Shown here: piece after piece, positions 1-7,420 of the stretch
Layout: each line of letters starts with the position of its first letter
How positions within the stretch are numbered: the stretch's first letter is position 1
Origin: Deltaproteobacteria bacterium
GTDB lineage: Bacteria; Desulfobacterota; Desulfuromonadia; Geobacterales; DSM-12255
Direction of reading: 5' to 3'
DNA: 11,666 nt
NCBI GenBank assembly: GCA_017861215.1
Contig: JAGFXN010000018.1
Span: 1-11,666, forward strand
Notes under the pieces: model-generated
The model's database searches: none
What the model was told of the DNA's origin: nothing
Seen by the model: only the letters and a program-made list of their open reading frames with translations
Translations under genes and position numbers: made by a program

Positions 1-858
1 GAAAAAGAGCGGCAGGAACGGAGAGCGCAGGCACTGGCGGCGCTCCCGGCAAAGAGACCGGTCACTGCCGCCCGGCGGCCGGAACTGATCATCAGGGCGG
101 AGAAAAGCGCCGATCTGCACCTGCTGCACCGTGAAGGGGTCGATGCGCTGGCGCTGCCCCTCTCCAGAGCCAACCTCCACCAACTGTCGCAGATAAGCCG
201 CCGGCTGCGCGGCCGGGAGGAGAGGATCATCTGGCGGCTCCCTTTCATGATTTTCGATGACGATATGCGCTGGTACAGCGATGCGGTACAGTGGCTTCTC
301 GAAGCCGGATTCTGCCGCTTTGAGGCGGCGAACATCGCTCATTTCAGAATTTTGCGGGAGCATCTCGGCACAGCCCTCAGACCGGTCGAAATAGCCACTG
401 ATTACCGCCTGTTCTCGCTCAACAGCCTGGCACTGCTCGAATGGCATGAACTTGGCGCCGCCGCTGCTGTCCTCTATATCGAAGATGACGCCGATAATAT
501 GGCACAGCTGCTTGCTGCCGATACTCCTGTCCTCTGCCGGGTACTCCTTCATGGTGAGGTGCCGGCGATTACCTCGAAAATTGCCATCAAAGGGGTGAAG
601 AATGATGCGCCGGTGCTTTCCGACCGGGGGGACGGCTATCGCATCACGGTGAAGGACGGCCTGACCCAGATCACACCGACCAGACGGTTCTCCATCACCC
701 AGTTTCGTGACCGGCTGCAGGCGATGGGGTGCGGTTCTTTCATTGTCGACCTGGCAAATCTGGAAAAACCGGCGCAGGAACAGGTACTGGCCGCATACGC
801 CGCCGGTCGGGAGCTGACTGAAACCTCTCCATTCAACTTTCTGCAGGGGCTCGTGTAA
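1..858 (+). CDS. U32-family peptidase-like protein, C-terminal part (5' end outside window)
   Basis: The frame is open from base 1 to the TAA at 856-858, so the ATG at 247 is only an internal methionine and the gene begins left of the window; 285 residues are visible. The visible part matches the C-terminal region of U32 peptidase-family proteins: a stretch around residues 137-165 (LNSLALLEWHELGAAAAVLY) resembles the 'N-slal-elG' segment, and a later block (VLSDRGDGYRITVKDGL) resembles the usual 'l-DrkG-f-v' segment. The family signature with its conserved cysteines lies N-terminal and is not in the window. Family members include E. coli RlhA, YegQ and YhbU; some act in RNA hydroxylation or ubiquinone synthesis rather than proteolysis, so 'peptidase' is a family name, not a shown activity. 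It lies just upstream of the groE promoter with no clear terminator, so read-through into groESL is possible. Family call fairly secure; exact subfamily not. Confidence 0.72.
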   Translation, partial: EKERQERRAQALAALPAKRPVTAARRPELIIRAEKSADLHLLHREGVDALALPLSRANLHQLSQISRRLRGREERIIWRLPFMIFDDDMRWYSDAVQWLLEAGFCRFEAANIAHFRILREHLGTALRPVEIATDYRLFSLNSLALLEWHELGAAAAVLYIEDDADNMAQLLAADTPVLCRVLLHGEVPAITSKIAIKGVKNDAPVLSDRGDGYRITVKDGLTQITPTRRFSITQFRDRLQAMGCGSFIVDLANLEKPAQEQVLAAYAAGRELTETSPFNFLQGLV

Positions 859-876
859 TTTTTTTCCGCTAGCCCC

Positions 877-905
877 TTGATTTTTCCCCCAAGGCTGTTT
901 ATATT
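877..905 (+). promoter_or_regulatory. sigma70-type promoter of groESL
   Basis: A -35 element TTGATT (877-882) and a -10 element TATATT (900-905) are separated by exactly 17 bases. Transcription would start at about 911-914, at the left edge of the CIRCE operator, which is where HrcA could block initiation. A short inverted repeat (CCTTG 875-879, CAAGG 890-894) lies across the -35 and spacer. The promoter begins 18 bases after the upstream stop codon. No clear sigma32-type promoter was seen. Confidence 0.75.
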
Positions 906-913
906 GCAACCTG

Positions 914-940
914 TTAGCACTCAGACGCTTTGAGTGCTAA
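914..940 (+). promoter_or_regulatory. CIRCE operator (HrcA binding site)
   Basis: TTAGCACTC (914-922), a 9-base spacer and GAGTGCTAA (932-940) form a perfect copy of the CIRCE inverted repeat, with both 9-base arms identical to the consensus. CIRCE is the operator of the heat-shock repressor HrcA, which needs GroEL for activity, so groESL is very likely under HrcA feedback control. It sits just downstream of the -10 box, so it would also be in the 5' end of the mRNA. Confidence 0.97.
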
Positions 941-992
941 TTTTTTCTTGCTAACCTGTTTAATTCACACAAAAGAAAGGAGAAAGAACAGC

Positions 993-1280
993 ATGAATCT
1001 CAGACCGTTGCAGGACCGTATCATCGTGAAAAGGCTTGAAGAGGAGACAATGACCGCCGGTGGGATCTTCATCCCGGAAACCGCCAAGGAAAAGCCGCAG
1101 AAAGGCGAAGTCATCGCCGTAGGCAAGGGCAAGAAGACCGAAGACGGCAAGGTCATCCCTGTCGATGTGAAAAAAGGCGACAAGGTCCTTTTCGGCAAGT
1201 ATGCCGGCACCGAGATCAAGATTGACGGCCAGGAGTATCTCATCATGCGTGAGGACGACATCCTCGGCATCATGGAATAA
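993..1280 (+). CDS. groES: co-chaperonin GroES (Hsp10)
   Basis: This 95-residue protein has the normal length and pattern of GroES. It forms the heptameric lid of the GroEL folding chamber in the cytoplasm. It begins MNLRPLQDRIIVKR, has the mobile loop at about residues 15-34 with GGIFIPE, which contacts GroEL, and ends with the usual EYLIMREDDILGI block. The start at 993 is preferred over a TTG at 930 because it gives the conserved N-terminus and has a GGAG Shine-Dalgarno at 979-982; the TTG would lie inside the CIRCE element. It is first gene of the groESL operon, and groEL follows after 181 bases, an unusually long gap that contains a palindrome. Regulation is by the promoter and CIRCE upstream. 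Confidence 0.98.
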   Translation: MNLRPLQDRIIVKRLEEETMTAGGIFIPETAKEKPQKGEVIAVGKGKKTEDGKVIPVDVKKGDKVLFGKYAGTEIKIDGQEYLIMREDDILGIME

Positions 1281-1298
1281 GGGAATAGAGGCTTCGCC

Positions 1299-1400
1299 AA
1301 ATGTCCATCTGCGGCGTTGCGCGGCGGGATGCGACACTCAACGTACCTTACGGTACGCCTCGTGCCTCATTCCTTGCGCTGCCTGGCAGCTGGAGCATTT
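1299..1400. repeat. long imperfect palindrome between groES and groEL (REP/MITE-like)
   Basis: The centre is a perfect hairpin, CGTACC (1342-1347), loop TTAC, GGTACG (1352-1357). Outward the similarity of the arms continues with mismatches and small bulges. The outermost clear pairing is AAATG (1299-1303) with CATTT (1396-1400), equally far from the centre, followed by TCCATCTGC (1304-1312) against GCAGCTGGA (1386-1394). In RNA it would fold into one long hairpin inside the groES-groEL transcript. There is no T-tract after it, so it does not look like an intrinsic terminator. It resembles the intergenic palindromic repeats found in many copies in Geobacter-type genomes (from memory, not checked). 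It has no coding capacity of its own. Confidence 0.75.
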
Positions 1401-1461
1401 TGCTGTGCCTTGGCAAGATTGCTTCTAATAAAAGGATTAACCAATACAAGGAGGAATGAAC

Positions 1462-3111
<1,650 letters not shown>

Positions 3112-3139
3112 GCTGTCGTTTCAATACTGCTGGATAATA

Positions 3140-3174
3140 AAAGGGAGTGACCGATTCGGTCGCTCCCTTTTTTT
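3140..3174 (+). terminator. intrinsic terminator of groESL
   Basis: Stem AAAGGGAGTGACCG (3140-3153), loop ATT, and CGGTCGCTCCCTTT (3157-3170), with one G-T wobble and a run of seven T (3168-3174). It lies 28 bases after the groEL stop. The core GGGAG-GACCG is shared with the hairpin at 6940-6977. Confidence 0.93.
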
Positions 3175-3187
3175 GGCCCCTGGATCT

Positions 3188-3200
3188 ATTCTGACTCCTG
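3188..3200. repeat. dispersed 13-mer ATTCTGACTCCTG, copy 1
   Basis: ATTCTGACTCCTG follows the groEL terminator by 13 bases. The identical 13-mer is at 7007-7019, and the 10-base core CTGACTCCTG occurs once more at 6996-7005, again beside a terminator hairpin of related sequence. The function is unknown. Confidence 0.6.
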
Positions 3201-3310
3201 TGTGCCGGCTAGCGACTGTATCAATAAGCACGATTTTCAACGACCTGTCAGGCAGTTGCATGAACCGTCCCCCACCCCCAATTTAGAGCACCCCCCTGCC
3301 CCGCGTACTA

Positions 3311-3319
3311 TGCTATAAT
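3311..3319 (+). promoter_or_regulatory. extended -10 promoter of the CsbD-like gene
   Basis: TGC followed by the perfect -10 hexamer TATAAT (3314-3319) makes an extended -10 element. At the position of a -35 box with a 17-base spacer (3291-3296) stands CCCCCC rather than anything like TTGACA, so the promoter probably depends on the extended -10, an alternative sigma factor or an activator. The start would be at about 3326. The leader to the ATG at 3396 can form a hairpin (CCCG 3338-3341, GCTG 3344-3347, CAGC 3351-3354, CGGG 3358-3361). Confidence 0.65.
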
Positions 3320-3395
3320 TGTATCAAAGCAGAATGTCCCGGCGCTGTAGCAGCCATCGGGGCTCACGGCGGACCGGGCGGCAAGGAGGTTGGCC

Positions 3396-3575
3396 ATGAG
3401 AACGAGCAGACGGATTATGACAAGGGGCATGTATCATGAAGTTCGGGGTACGTTCAGGAACCTTCTCGGCAGGATGCTCAGAAACAGGATGCTCGGCATG
3501 AAGGGGATTTGCGAGCGGATGACAGGCAGAACCCAGAGAAAGGTTGGCCGGGTCTACGCTATGTGCGGTTTCTGA
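3396..3575 (+). CDS. small CsbD-like protein, extremely Arg/Met-rich
   Basis: A 59-residue protein with a very good Shine-Dalgarno (AAGGAGG 3383-3389, 6 bases before the ATG), its own promoter and its own terminator, so it is very probably a real gene. The pattern of spaced glycines (RGTFRNLLGRMLRNRMLGMKG, then RMTGRTQRKVGRV, residues 17-53) follows the CsbD/YjbJ stress-protein repeat, 'KGk-ke--Gk---n--l---Gk---a-Gk-q---G-v'. B. subtilis CsbD is under the general stress factor sigmaB and E. coli YjbJ is abundant under stress; their biochemical role is unknown. Unusually, where the family is acidic or neutral this protein has 13 Arg, 2 Lys and only 2 Glu, plus 8 Met and 2 Cys. No signal peptide or membrane segment is visible; the charge suggests nucleic-acid or membrane-surface binding, which is inference. 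The CsbD assignment is by eye. Confidence 0.72.
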   Translation: MRTSRRIMTRGMYHEVRGTFRNLLGRMLRNRMLGMKGICERMTGRTQRKVGRVYAMCGF

Positions 3576-3633
3576 CGGGATAATGCTACTGCCGAAACGG
3601 CAACCGGTAGAAGGTTGACCGGGACGGTTCACG

Positions 3634-3680
3634 TTGCGCCGCTTCCCCGCTGCAGAAAAGAAGAGGAGTTGACGGCGCAA
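3634..3680 (+). other. inverted repeat in 3' region of the CsbD-like gene
   Basis: TTGCGCCG (3634-3641) and CGGCGCAA (3673-3680) are perfect 8-base complements around a 31-base loop. With the small hairpin TGCCG-AAA-CGGCA just upstream and the terminator just downstream, the roughly 115 bases after the stop codon are well structured. This may be a folded 3' UTR or a small RNA released from it; no known RNA family was recognised. Confidence 0.45.
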
Positions 3681-3689
3681 GAAGAAAGC

Positions 3690-3724
3690 CCGCCCGCTTG
3701 GTAAATCAAGGGGCGGTTTTTTTT
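3690..3724 (+). terminator. intrinsic terminator after the CsbD-like gene
   Basis: CCGCCC (3690-3695), one bulged G, CTTG, loop GTAAAT, CAAG, GGGCGG (3711-3716), then eight T (3717-3724). It is strong in the + direction. In the - direction it is followed only by a broken T-rich stretch, so it may stop the convergent phospholipase-like gene weakly. No better terminator for that gene was seen between 3724 and 3839. Confidence 0.9.
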
Positions 3725-3839
3725 GAATGTAAGCTGAACCCCTTCATCCCTGCAGGCCACCCGCGCTGAAAGTTCAGATGGTTAACCAGTAGCAATCAAC
3801 TAGCAGAATGTCCCTTGCCCCGTCTGGAGAAAGTTGACG

Positions 3840-4691
3840 TCATTTCATGTCATGCAGCAGAAGCAGCAGGCGCAGGCTGTCTGCGATAGCGCTGGCTACC
3901 TGGGTTTTGTAGAAGTCCAGGTAGACTTCGGGGGTGAAGTTCCCCGCTGGTTCACCGAAGGTATTCATGCCGTAACAGCCAAAACCGGTTTTAGGCTCCT
4001 GTTCGCACTCCGGGCCTGTCAGTTCATAGCGGCGCCAGAATCCGGTCCAGTCGGAGACGATTTCCTTGCCGTTGTACCTTACGGGCTTGCCGACCCGTGC
4101 AGTGGTTCTCTCCGCCGCTGTCTTCAGCATACTCTGCAGGGCATCGAGGGTAAGATCCCGCCGCCCAGCTCTCACGGCATCCAGTTGGACTGTCGCCGGC
4201 CGTATGCCGGCAATTGCTTCCGTCGCAAAGGTATCGAACGGGTCTTTGGTGGTGTGATATATCGGCACTGTGTGAGGCGGCGAGCTCATGTCCTGTATAT
4301 GGTGGGCCAGTCGACCGGCATATTCGTAGGTTTTCCTGGGATCACCACCCCGCGAGTCAAAAAGTTTCTCCGCCAGGCTGGCGAACCTTTTCGTGTTGGC
4401 CTTGCGAGCCCCCCACCAGGCACGGCCCAGTCTGGACCCGGGATCGTAAAAGTGCCAGTTGAACAATCTCTGCAAGCTGAGGGTGATGTCATCTTCCCTG
4501 CCGGAAGCCGCGATAAACAGACTGGTCAATTCGTCGGTATCCCTGGAATTTGACGGGTAAAGCTCATGGTACAGCCGGACCGCAGTCTTTGACATCTCAA
4601 GATGTGCCTGCCGTTCAAAACCCCAGCTGTATGATGCCGCACATGCGAAAAGCGTCAGGCACAGGACGAGGAATCTTTGGCGCATGTTCAT
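3840..4691 (-). CDS. exported zinc-dependent phospholipase C / P1-nuclease-like protein
   Basis: With the start at 4691 this is a 283-residue preprotein. A signal peptide (MNMRQRFLVLCLTLF..., residues 1-22) would be cut at SYS|W, leaving a tryptophan (W23) at the mature N-terminus; in zinc PLCs and S1/P1 nucleases the N-terminal Trp itself binds zinc. The other ligands fit in order and spacing: H30, D68, H80 (NWHFYDP), H130 and D134 with H140 (HHIQDMSSPPH), matching H-x3-D-x5-H of alpha-toxin and PLC-Bc. The last pair is probably H146-x3-D150, as in P1 nuclease, on a loop shorter than usual. The C-terminal part (about 200-283) is less typical. Expected role: a periplasmic or secreted phosphodiesterase acting on phospholipid or nucleic acid; which one cannot be read here. 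A TTG start at 4781 would bury the signal peptide. It follows the EF-G gene by 99 bases and may be cotranscribed. Confidence 0.7.
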   Translation of the reverse strand: MNMRQRFLVLCLTLFACAASYSWGFERQAHLEMSKTAVRLYHELYPSNSRDTDELTSLFIAASGREDDITLSLQRLFNWHFYDPGSRLGRAWWGARKANTKRFASLAEKLFDSRGGDPRKTYEYAGRLAHHIQDMSSPPHTVPIYHTTKDPFDTFATEAIAGIRPATVQLDAVRAGRRDLTLDALQSMLKTAAERTTARVGKPVRYNGKEIVSDWTGFWRRYELTGPECEQEPKTGFGCYGMNTFGEPAGNFTPEVYLDFYKTQVASAIADSLRLLLLLHDMK

Positions 4692-4790
4692 TGGCGTACC
4701 TGATCTGGTAATTGGCAATATTGTCACGCAGCGGGCCGGCTGGCATGGCAGCTCCGTGAGAAGGACAGAGCACGGCTGCAAGTCTCCCCC

Positions 4791-6854
4791 CTACACCAGG
4801 CCGTACTGCTCCTGAATCGCGGCCGGCGCTTCCTCGAAGCGGAGGAATTCCATGGTGTAGCTGCCGCGCCCCCGGGTGGCGCTGCGCAGCTCGGTCATGT
4901 AGCCGAACATCTCGGCCAGCGGCACGGTCGCCCGTACCACCTCGCTGTCGCCGCGCTGCTCCATTCCTTCCACCTGGCCGCGCTTCTGCTGGAGCGTGCC
5001 GAGCACCCTGCCCAGGTTCTCCGTCGGCATCTCCAGCTCCAGTGACATGATCGGCTCCAGCAGTAGCGGTCTCCCCTCCCGGGCCGCCAGGACCAGCCCG
5101 CGCAGGGCCGCCGCCCTGAGCCCCTGCTCACCGGGCAGACCGGCTTCCAGCGGGATCTCCAGCAACTCCACCTCCAGGTCGGTGAGACGGTAGCCGGTCC
5201 GGCAGCCGGACAGGCAGCCCTGCCCCAGGCTTTCCCCGACTGCTGCCAGGAGCTCCGGAGTGAGGGGCGGCGCAGCCGGCGGCAGCACAATGCGCACCCC
5301 GCTGCCCCGCGGCAGGGGGGCGAGACGCAGCACGACCTCCGCGGTCTCCATGCGCCGCTCTCCTTGCTGCTGGAACTTTTCCCGCCGCAGCACGTTCTGC
5401 CGCAGGGTCTCCCGGTAGACCACCCGCGGCCGGCCGGTCTTCACCTGCAGACCGTACTCGCGGCCGAGCCGGTCGATGACGATCTCCAGATGAAGCTCCC
5501 CCATGCCGGTGAGGATCGTCTGGCCGGTCTCCTCATCCTCGTGCACCCGGAAGGTGGGATCTTCCCAGCCGAGTTGCTCCAGGACAAGGGGCAGACGCTC
5601 CCGGTCCTCCGCCCTCTTTGCTTCCACCGCCAGCGAAACCACCGGTTCCGGGATGGTGAGCCCGGCAAGCAGCAGCGGCCGGGCCGGCTCGCACAGAGTA
5701 TCGCCGGTCAGGGTACCCTGGCAGCCCAGGGCGGCAACGATATCGCCGGCCTGCGCCTCGCCGATCTCCTCCCGTCGGTGGGCGTGCATGCGGAACAGAC
5801 GCCTGATCCGCTCCGGCGACCGCCGGCTGCTGTTGAGCAGCGCCGTCCCGGTATGGAGGGTGCCGCTGTAGATGCGCAGGTAGGTGAGCCGCCGCCCCTC
5901 TTCCGCCATCACCTTGAAGGCAAGTGCCCGCAGCGGAGCAGCAGGATCACAGGCCAGCCTCTCCTCTGTGCCGCTATCGGGGTTGTGGCCCAGCAGCGGC
6001 GCGGCCTCCAGCGGCGAGGGGAGGTAGAGGCCGACCGCGTCCAGCAGCGGCTGGATCCCCTTGTTGCGCAGCGCCGCCCCCAGCAGCACCGGAAAAAGGA
6101 CCCCGGCCAGCGTCCCCCGCCGCAGGGCGGTCCGCAGCCGTTCCGCTGCCACCCGTTTGCCGTTCAGGAAGTCGGCCATCACCCCGTCATCGAAGTCGGC
6201 AGCCGCCTCGGTCAGCCGCAGCCGCGCCTCCTCCATCTCCCGGGCAGCACCGGGCGGGACCGGCCCTCGCCGCACCGTGCTCCCCAGGTCCGCACTGTCG
6301 AAGAGGAGCGCCTCCTCACCGAGCAGGTCGATCACCCCGGCGAAGCTGCCTTCTTCGCCGATGGGTAGCTGGAGCAGCACGGGACGTGCCTTCAACCGGG
6401 TCTCCATCTGGCGCAGGGTCTGGCGGTAGTCGGCGCCGGTCCGGTCCATCTTGTTGATCAAGCAGATCCGGGGAACACCGTAGCGGTCCGCCTGACGCCA
6501 GACCGATTCGCTCTGGGGCTGGACCCCCTCCACGGCGCTGAAGATTGCCACCGCCCCGTCCAGGACCCGCATGCACCGCTCCACTTCGATGGTGAAGTCG
6601 ATGTGGCCGGGGGTGTCGATCAGATTGATGCGGAACTCCCCCCAGCGACAGGTAGTAGCGGTGGCGGTGATGGTGATCCCCCGCTCCTGCTCCTGGGGCA
6701 TCCAGTCCATGACCGCCTGGCCGTTGTGCACTTCCCCCACCTTGTGGGTTTCACCGCTGTAATAGAGGATCCGCTCCGACACGGTCGTCTTGCCGGCATC
6801 GATGTGGGAGATGATGCCGATATTGCGGATGGTGCCGAGGCCGTGCTGGGTCAT
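4791..6854 (-). CDS. EF-G family translational GTPase, divergent paralogue
   Basis: This 687-residue protein is a full-length EF-G family GTPase. The G motifs are intact: HIDAGKTT (17-24), RGITI switch I (58-62), DTPGH (80-84) and NKMD (134-137). Domain III has GMGELHLEI (450-458) and the C-terminal domain ends with TRGRGSYTMEF (660-670). Domain IV differs from canonical EF-G: the usual GGRGQYG-type stretch after the RETL segment is replaced by EKFQQQGERRMETAEVVL (from residue 492). This resembles the lineage-specific EF-G forms (spdEFG2, EFG II, mitochondrial EFG2) more than the main fusA product. Such paralogues may act in translocation or in ribosome recycling with RRF; which applies here is inference. 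Absence of a neighbouring str operon (rpsL-rpsG-tuf) also argues for a second copy. The start at 6854 follows AAAGGAG (6866-6872) by 11 bases; an upstream in-frame start at 6914 would add a non-conserved tail. Confidence 0.88.
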   Translation of the reverse strand: MTQHGLGTIRNIGIISHIDAGKTTVSERILYYSGETHKVGEVHNGQAVMDWMPQEQERGITITATATTCRWGEFRINLIDTPGHIDFTIEVERCMRVLDGAVAIFSAVEGVQPQSESVWRQADRYGVPRICLINKMDRTGADYRQTLRQMETRLKARPVLLQLPIGEEGSFAGVIDLLGEEALLFDSADLGSTVRRGPVPPGAAREMEEARLRLTEAAADFDDGVMADFLNGKRVAAERLRTALRRGTLAGVLFPVLLGAALRNKGIQPLLDAVGLYLPSPLEAAPLLGHNPDSGTEERLACDPAAPLRALAFKVMAEEGRRLTYLRIYSGTLHTGTALLNSSRRSPERIRRLFRMHAHRREEIGEAQAGDIVAALGCQGTLTGDTLCEPARPLLLAGLTIPEPVVSLAVEAKRAEDRERLPLVLEQLGWEDPTFRVHEDEETGQTILTGMGELHLEIVIDRLGREYGLQVKTGRPRVVYRETLRQNVLRREKFQQQGERRMETAEVVLRLAPLPRGSGVRIVLPPAAPPLTPELLAAVGESLGQGCLSGCRTGYRLTDLEVELLEIPLEAGLPGEQGLRAAALRGLVLAAREGRPLLLEPIMSLELEMPTENLGRVLGTLQQKRGQVEGMEQRGDSEVVRATVPLAEMFGYMTELRSATRGRGSYTMEFLRFEEAPAAIQEQYGLV

Positions 6855-6891
6855 GATGCTGCCCGCTCCTTTCCAGGTAGATGCAAAAACA

Positions 6892-6900
6892 AGTGTAGCA
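6892..6900 (-). promoter_or_regulatory. possible extended -10 promoter of the EF-G paralogue
   Basis: On the - strand TGC-TACACT is an extended -10 element about 40 bases upstream of the start codon. No good -35 box precedes it. It lies between the thioredoxin terminator and the EF-G gene, where a promoter is needed. Confidence 0.35.
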
Positions 6901-6939
6901 CATTTGCCCGACATGACGAGGAGCCGTTGCCGGCTTTAC

Positions 6940-6977
6940 AAAAAGAGGGAGCGACCGGTCGGCCGCTCCCTCTTTTT
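6940..6977 (-). terminator. terminator of the alaS-kinase-thioredoxin unit (bidirectional hairpin)
   Basis: AAAAAGAGGGAGCG (6940-6953) and CGCTCCCTCTTTTT (6964-6977) are perfect complements with a GC-rich 10-base centre. Read on the - strand the hairpin is followed by a T-run, 56 bases after the thioredoxin stop. The A-run on the other side makes it symmetrical, so it could also act on the + strand. Its core is nearly the same as the groESL terminator. Confidence 0.92.
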
Positions 6978-6995
6978 GTGTTGTTTGAATTTCTG

Positions 6996-7019
6996 CTGAC
7001 TCCTGAATTCTGACTCCTG
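6996..7019. repeat. tandem CTGACTCCTG repeat, copies 2 and 3
   Basis: CTGACTCCTG (6996-7005), AATT, CTGACTCCTG (7010-7019): a 14-base unit present nearly twice. The same 10-mer follows the groESL terminator at 3191-3200. Here it lies between the thioredoxin stop and the terminator hairpin. Confidence 0.7.
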
Positions 7020-7033
7020 CCTAGTGTCTTACC

Positions 7034-7363
7034 CTACAGCGCTTTGTTGATGAGTGCCTCAAGCTGGCTCTTCGGCACAGCGCCGACAACCTGATCAACA
7101 ATTTTGCCATCCTTGAAAAGTATCACGGTCGGAATGCCGCGCACTCCGTATTTTGCAGGAGTCGACTGACTCTCATCGACATTGACCTTGCCGACTTTTA
7201 TCTTGCCGGCATACTCGGCGGCGATTGCATCAATGGTCGGCGCTATCGCCTTGCACGGTGCGCACCAGGTTGCCCAGAAATCCACCAGCACCGGCACTGC
7301 CGACTGCAGGACTTCAGCCTCAAAGTTACCATCCCCTAAAGTAAGAACATTTTCACTCGCCAT
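7034..7363 (-). CDS. trxA: thioredoxin
   Basis: A 109-residue single-domain cytoplasmic thioredoxin, a dithiol-disulfide reductant for proteins such as ribonucleotide reductase and peroxiredoxins. It has the buried acid D28, the active site W33-C34-A35-P36-C37, the cis-proline P78 in GIPT and the FKDGK/VGA C-terminal fold elements, at the usual length. The active site reads WCAPC instead of the common WCGPC; the residue between the cysteines tunes the redox potential, and both cysteines are intact. The start at 7363 has a strong AAAGGAGA upstream with 6-7 bases spacing; a TTG one codon earlier is less likely. It follows the hybrid kinase after 57 bases on the same strand with no terminator between, so it is probably the last gene of the alaS transcript. 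Confidence 0.94.
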   Translation of the reverse strand: MASENVLTLGDGNFEAEVLQSAVPVLVDFWATWCAPCKAIAPTIDAIAAEYAGKIKVGKVNVDESQSTPAKYGVRGIPTVILFKDGKIVDQVVGAVPKSQLEALINKAL

Positions 7364-7420
7364 CAAATTTCTCCTTTTCCTAGAGTTGTTGCTCAGCAGA
7401 TGTGGAATAGTTGCTGCCGA

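Noticed and set aside
930..992. N-terminal extension of groES from a TTG at 930
   Set aside because: It would start inside the CIRCE element and add 21 non-conserved residues; the ATG at 993 has the ribosome binding site and conserved N-terminus.
3779..3788. Perfect palindrome TGGTTAACCA beside CTGAAAGTTCAG (3766-3777)
   Set aside because: Short, with no spacer or T-run; could be an operator but nothing ties it to a gene, so not called.
3834..4553. 239-codon + strand open frame opposite the phospholipase-like gene
   Set aside because: The - strand frame has a signal peptide and ordered zinc ligands; the + frame shows nothing recognisable.
4692..4790. Terminator or promoter between the EF-G paralogue and the phospholipase-like gene
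   Set aside because: No hairpin with a T-run and no convincing -35/-10 pair was found, so cotranscription is left open.
5364..6457. Long + strand open frames antisense to the EF-G gene
   Set aside because: They are GC-rich shadows of a well-conserved - strand gene, with low-complexity Pro/Arg/Ala translations.
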